From positions 1,985,676 through 2,049,675 of the forward strand of contig CM041104.1 of assembly GCA_023079485.1 (NCBI GenBank): a stretch of DNA of 64,000 nucleotides, read 5' to 3'. The notes beneath the pieces were generated by a model, which saw only the letters and a program-made list of their open reading frames with translations, was not told the DNA's origin and did not search any database. The stretch comes from Archilochus colubris. Lineage: Eukaryota; Chordata; Aves; Apodiformes; Trochilidae. Shown here piece after piece: positions 62,401 to 64,000 of the stretch (positions are counted from its first letter, which is position 1; each line of letters opens with the position of its first letter). A program made the translations under genes and the position numbers.

Positions 62401-63345
62401 AGAGCTGAGAGCTCACTGCTTGCTGTACATTTGGGAAAGAAACAGGAGATTTGGGGGTGAAGCTGAGAGGACAGCTGAAAAATGAGAGAAGAAAACTGAA
62501 GGGATTGCGAAAGCTCTGTGCCAGGCTCCAGCCCAGAGGATGAAAAAACTCAGGAGATGTTTGGTAATGAGCAGGCTTGAGGCTGGAGGGGGCTTGGGGA
62601 GGTCCTCATGGCTCAGGTACCCATGTCCCAGGTGAGAAGAGAGAACTTTTAGGGGAAAGTTGCAGATCTAACTTGATAGGAGTCACCTCAAGAAAGAAAT
62701 TATAATTAAGCAGAAAGTGAGTGCTCAAGGAATGGAAAGCAAAGAGGGGGAAGGCCTCGGGTGTATAAATAGAAATCCAGAAGACAGAGACAAGGCTGCT
62801 CTAAGGAGGGATAAGACATCAGAGATAACTGAAATGGGTTATTGCCCAAATGAACTGAATACATTGCACTGCTCTTAGTCAAAACAAGGATGAAAAATGA
62901 GGCGTGAAAATGGTGTCAAGTGCATTGGAAGAGATCTTAAAGAGCTTACTGCAATAAAGTCAGAGTATTGTTATCTTATCAAAGAAAATGTAACCTGAAA
63001 TTAAAGGTCTTAGGAAGGAGTGTTCTGTAGTGTCTGTGTTTAGCAAGCAGCAAAAATGACACAGGGACAGGCACACAGACAGGAATGGCCCTGACCAGCA
63101 AGGGGACAGGAAAGCAACAAAAATAATGCTCCAAGAAGCAAGAAAACTGCTGCAACTTGGTGTCTCTTGGTGTCTCATCAGCTGGGAGGAGCTGAAGCAG
63201 ACAGGATGTGTGGGGAAGAGCTGGGGGTCCCCTGCAGGGTCCTGCTGTAGAAAGGTCCCTGAGAACAGGAGCAGAACTGACCCGAGATGAAGCTTTGGGT
63301 GCTGCTCGGGGCCGGGGTGCTGGGCTGGGCTCCCTGATCCTGGAG

Positions 63346-63384
63346 GTGATGCTGGAACTGATGCTGGAACTGATGCTGGAACTC
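63346..63384. repeat. 12-bp tandem repeat, about three units
   Basis: The unit CTGATGCTGGAA is repeated three times, the first copy with one mismatch at its start. On the minus strand it makes the VPAS repeat inside the long open frame there; on + it reads LELM repeats. The period is a multiple of three, so the frame survives copy-number change. Confidence 0.88.
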
Positions 63385-63547
63385 CATCTCCTGGCCAAAG
63401 CCTGAGCTGCATGGGCTGCTGGAGGCTCCTGCCCCGGGGCACCCATCCCATCCCACCCCGTACCATCCCATCCCAGGCTTCTGTCACTTGTGCCCCAGGG
63501 TGAACCAGAACTGGATATGGGATCCCTGTGGGCAGCAGTTTGTAATG

Positions 63548-63572
63548 AAACAAACAAACAAACAAAAAAAAA
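63548..63572. repeat. (CAAA)n / A-rich simple repeat
   Basis: AAACAAACAAACAAACAAAA is followed by an A run. It may be a simple repeat or the tail of an unrecognised retroposed sequence. Confidence 0.8.
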
Positions 63573-64000
63573 TGGTGGGAATATCCTACTGCTTTTAGAA
63601 ACTCCCAGGAACTTTTGGTGTCCCCAGCAAGGAGCTTCACAACTTCTCTGTGTGCTGCCTTGTGCAGTGAAGTCCTTCTTGGAGCTCTGACCTTAACTTC
63701 AGGCAATGCCTCATTTTTATACCAAAAGAGATCAGGCGTGGCCACTCCCTGGCTGCTTCCCCCACCCCAGTCCTGGCCAGGAAAACCTTCATCAGAACTG
63801 GGAATGGTCCTGGCTGGCAGGGCCACCTGGTCCTGTCCTGGACTATGGCAAAGAGGAGGCCACCAGGGGCTTGGGTGGTTCCTCCCAGGGTGGCACAGAA
63901 CGGGCGGGCCCACTGGACCAGCATGGGAAACTGGGACCCAGTGGTGCTGGGACTGGGGCAAGAGCCATAAGAGGAATGATCAGGAGGGAGAGGCAGGGGC

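Overview
This window is vertebrate nuclear DNA, almost certainly from a bird. It has short exons with GT/AG junctions, introns of 1 to 17 kb, and many CR1 LINE 3' ends carrying the avian-type ATTCTATGATTCT-like tail. No bacterial operons, CRISPR arrays or phage genes are visible. The species cannot be named from the sequence alone.

Two genes are supported, both on the + strand and head to tail. Positions 1-35,925 hold the 3' part of UQCC1, the chaperone for cytochrome b synthesis and respiratory complex III assembly. Six coding exons (1489-1561, 7530-7587, 13949-14057, 30715-30792, 32207-32320, 35585-35719) join in frame and encode the C-terminal 188 residues, ending at a TGA followed by an AATAAA. 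Positions 44,742-56,006 and onward hold the 5' part of FAM83C, a DUF1669 (pseudo-phospholipase D) protein of the family that anchors casein kinase 1. Three coding exons (44742-45296, 52329-52496, 55882-56006) are present. The last exon is not in the window, so intron 3 exceeds 8 kb. The order UQCC1 then FAM83C matches human 20q11.22, where GDF5 lies on the UQCC1 side and EIF6 on the FAM83C side; neither flanking gene is in the window.

The rest is intronic or intergenic. It carries at least eight CR1 copies in both orientations. Three of these (13,492, 38,222, 51,898) share the same 3' sequence type. Much older, degenerate CR1/L3-like LINE sequence lies at about 33,150-34,060 (+) and 56,600-59,400 (-). 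There are a few short tandem repeats. The 16.7-kb UQCC1 intron 14,058-30,714 has no recognisable recent repeat and is the largest unexplained block. In mammals this gene's introns sit inside the GDF5 regulatory landscape.

I found no convincing new gene system. The points most worth a second look are the CR1 copies packed against two UQCC1 acceptor sites, the inverted CR1 pairs around exons 3-5, the diverged UQCC1 exon at 30,715, the very long repeat-filled FAM83C intron 3, and a 333-codon open frame with a 12-bp tandem repeat near the right end.
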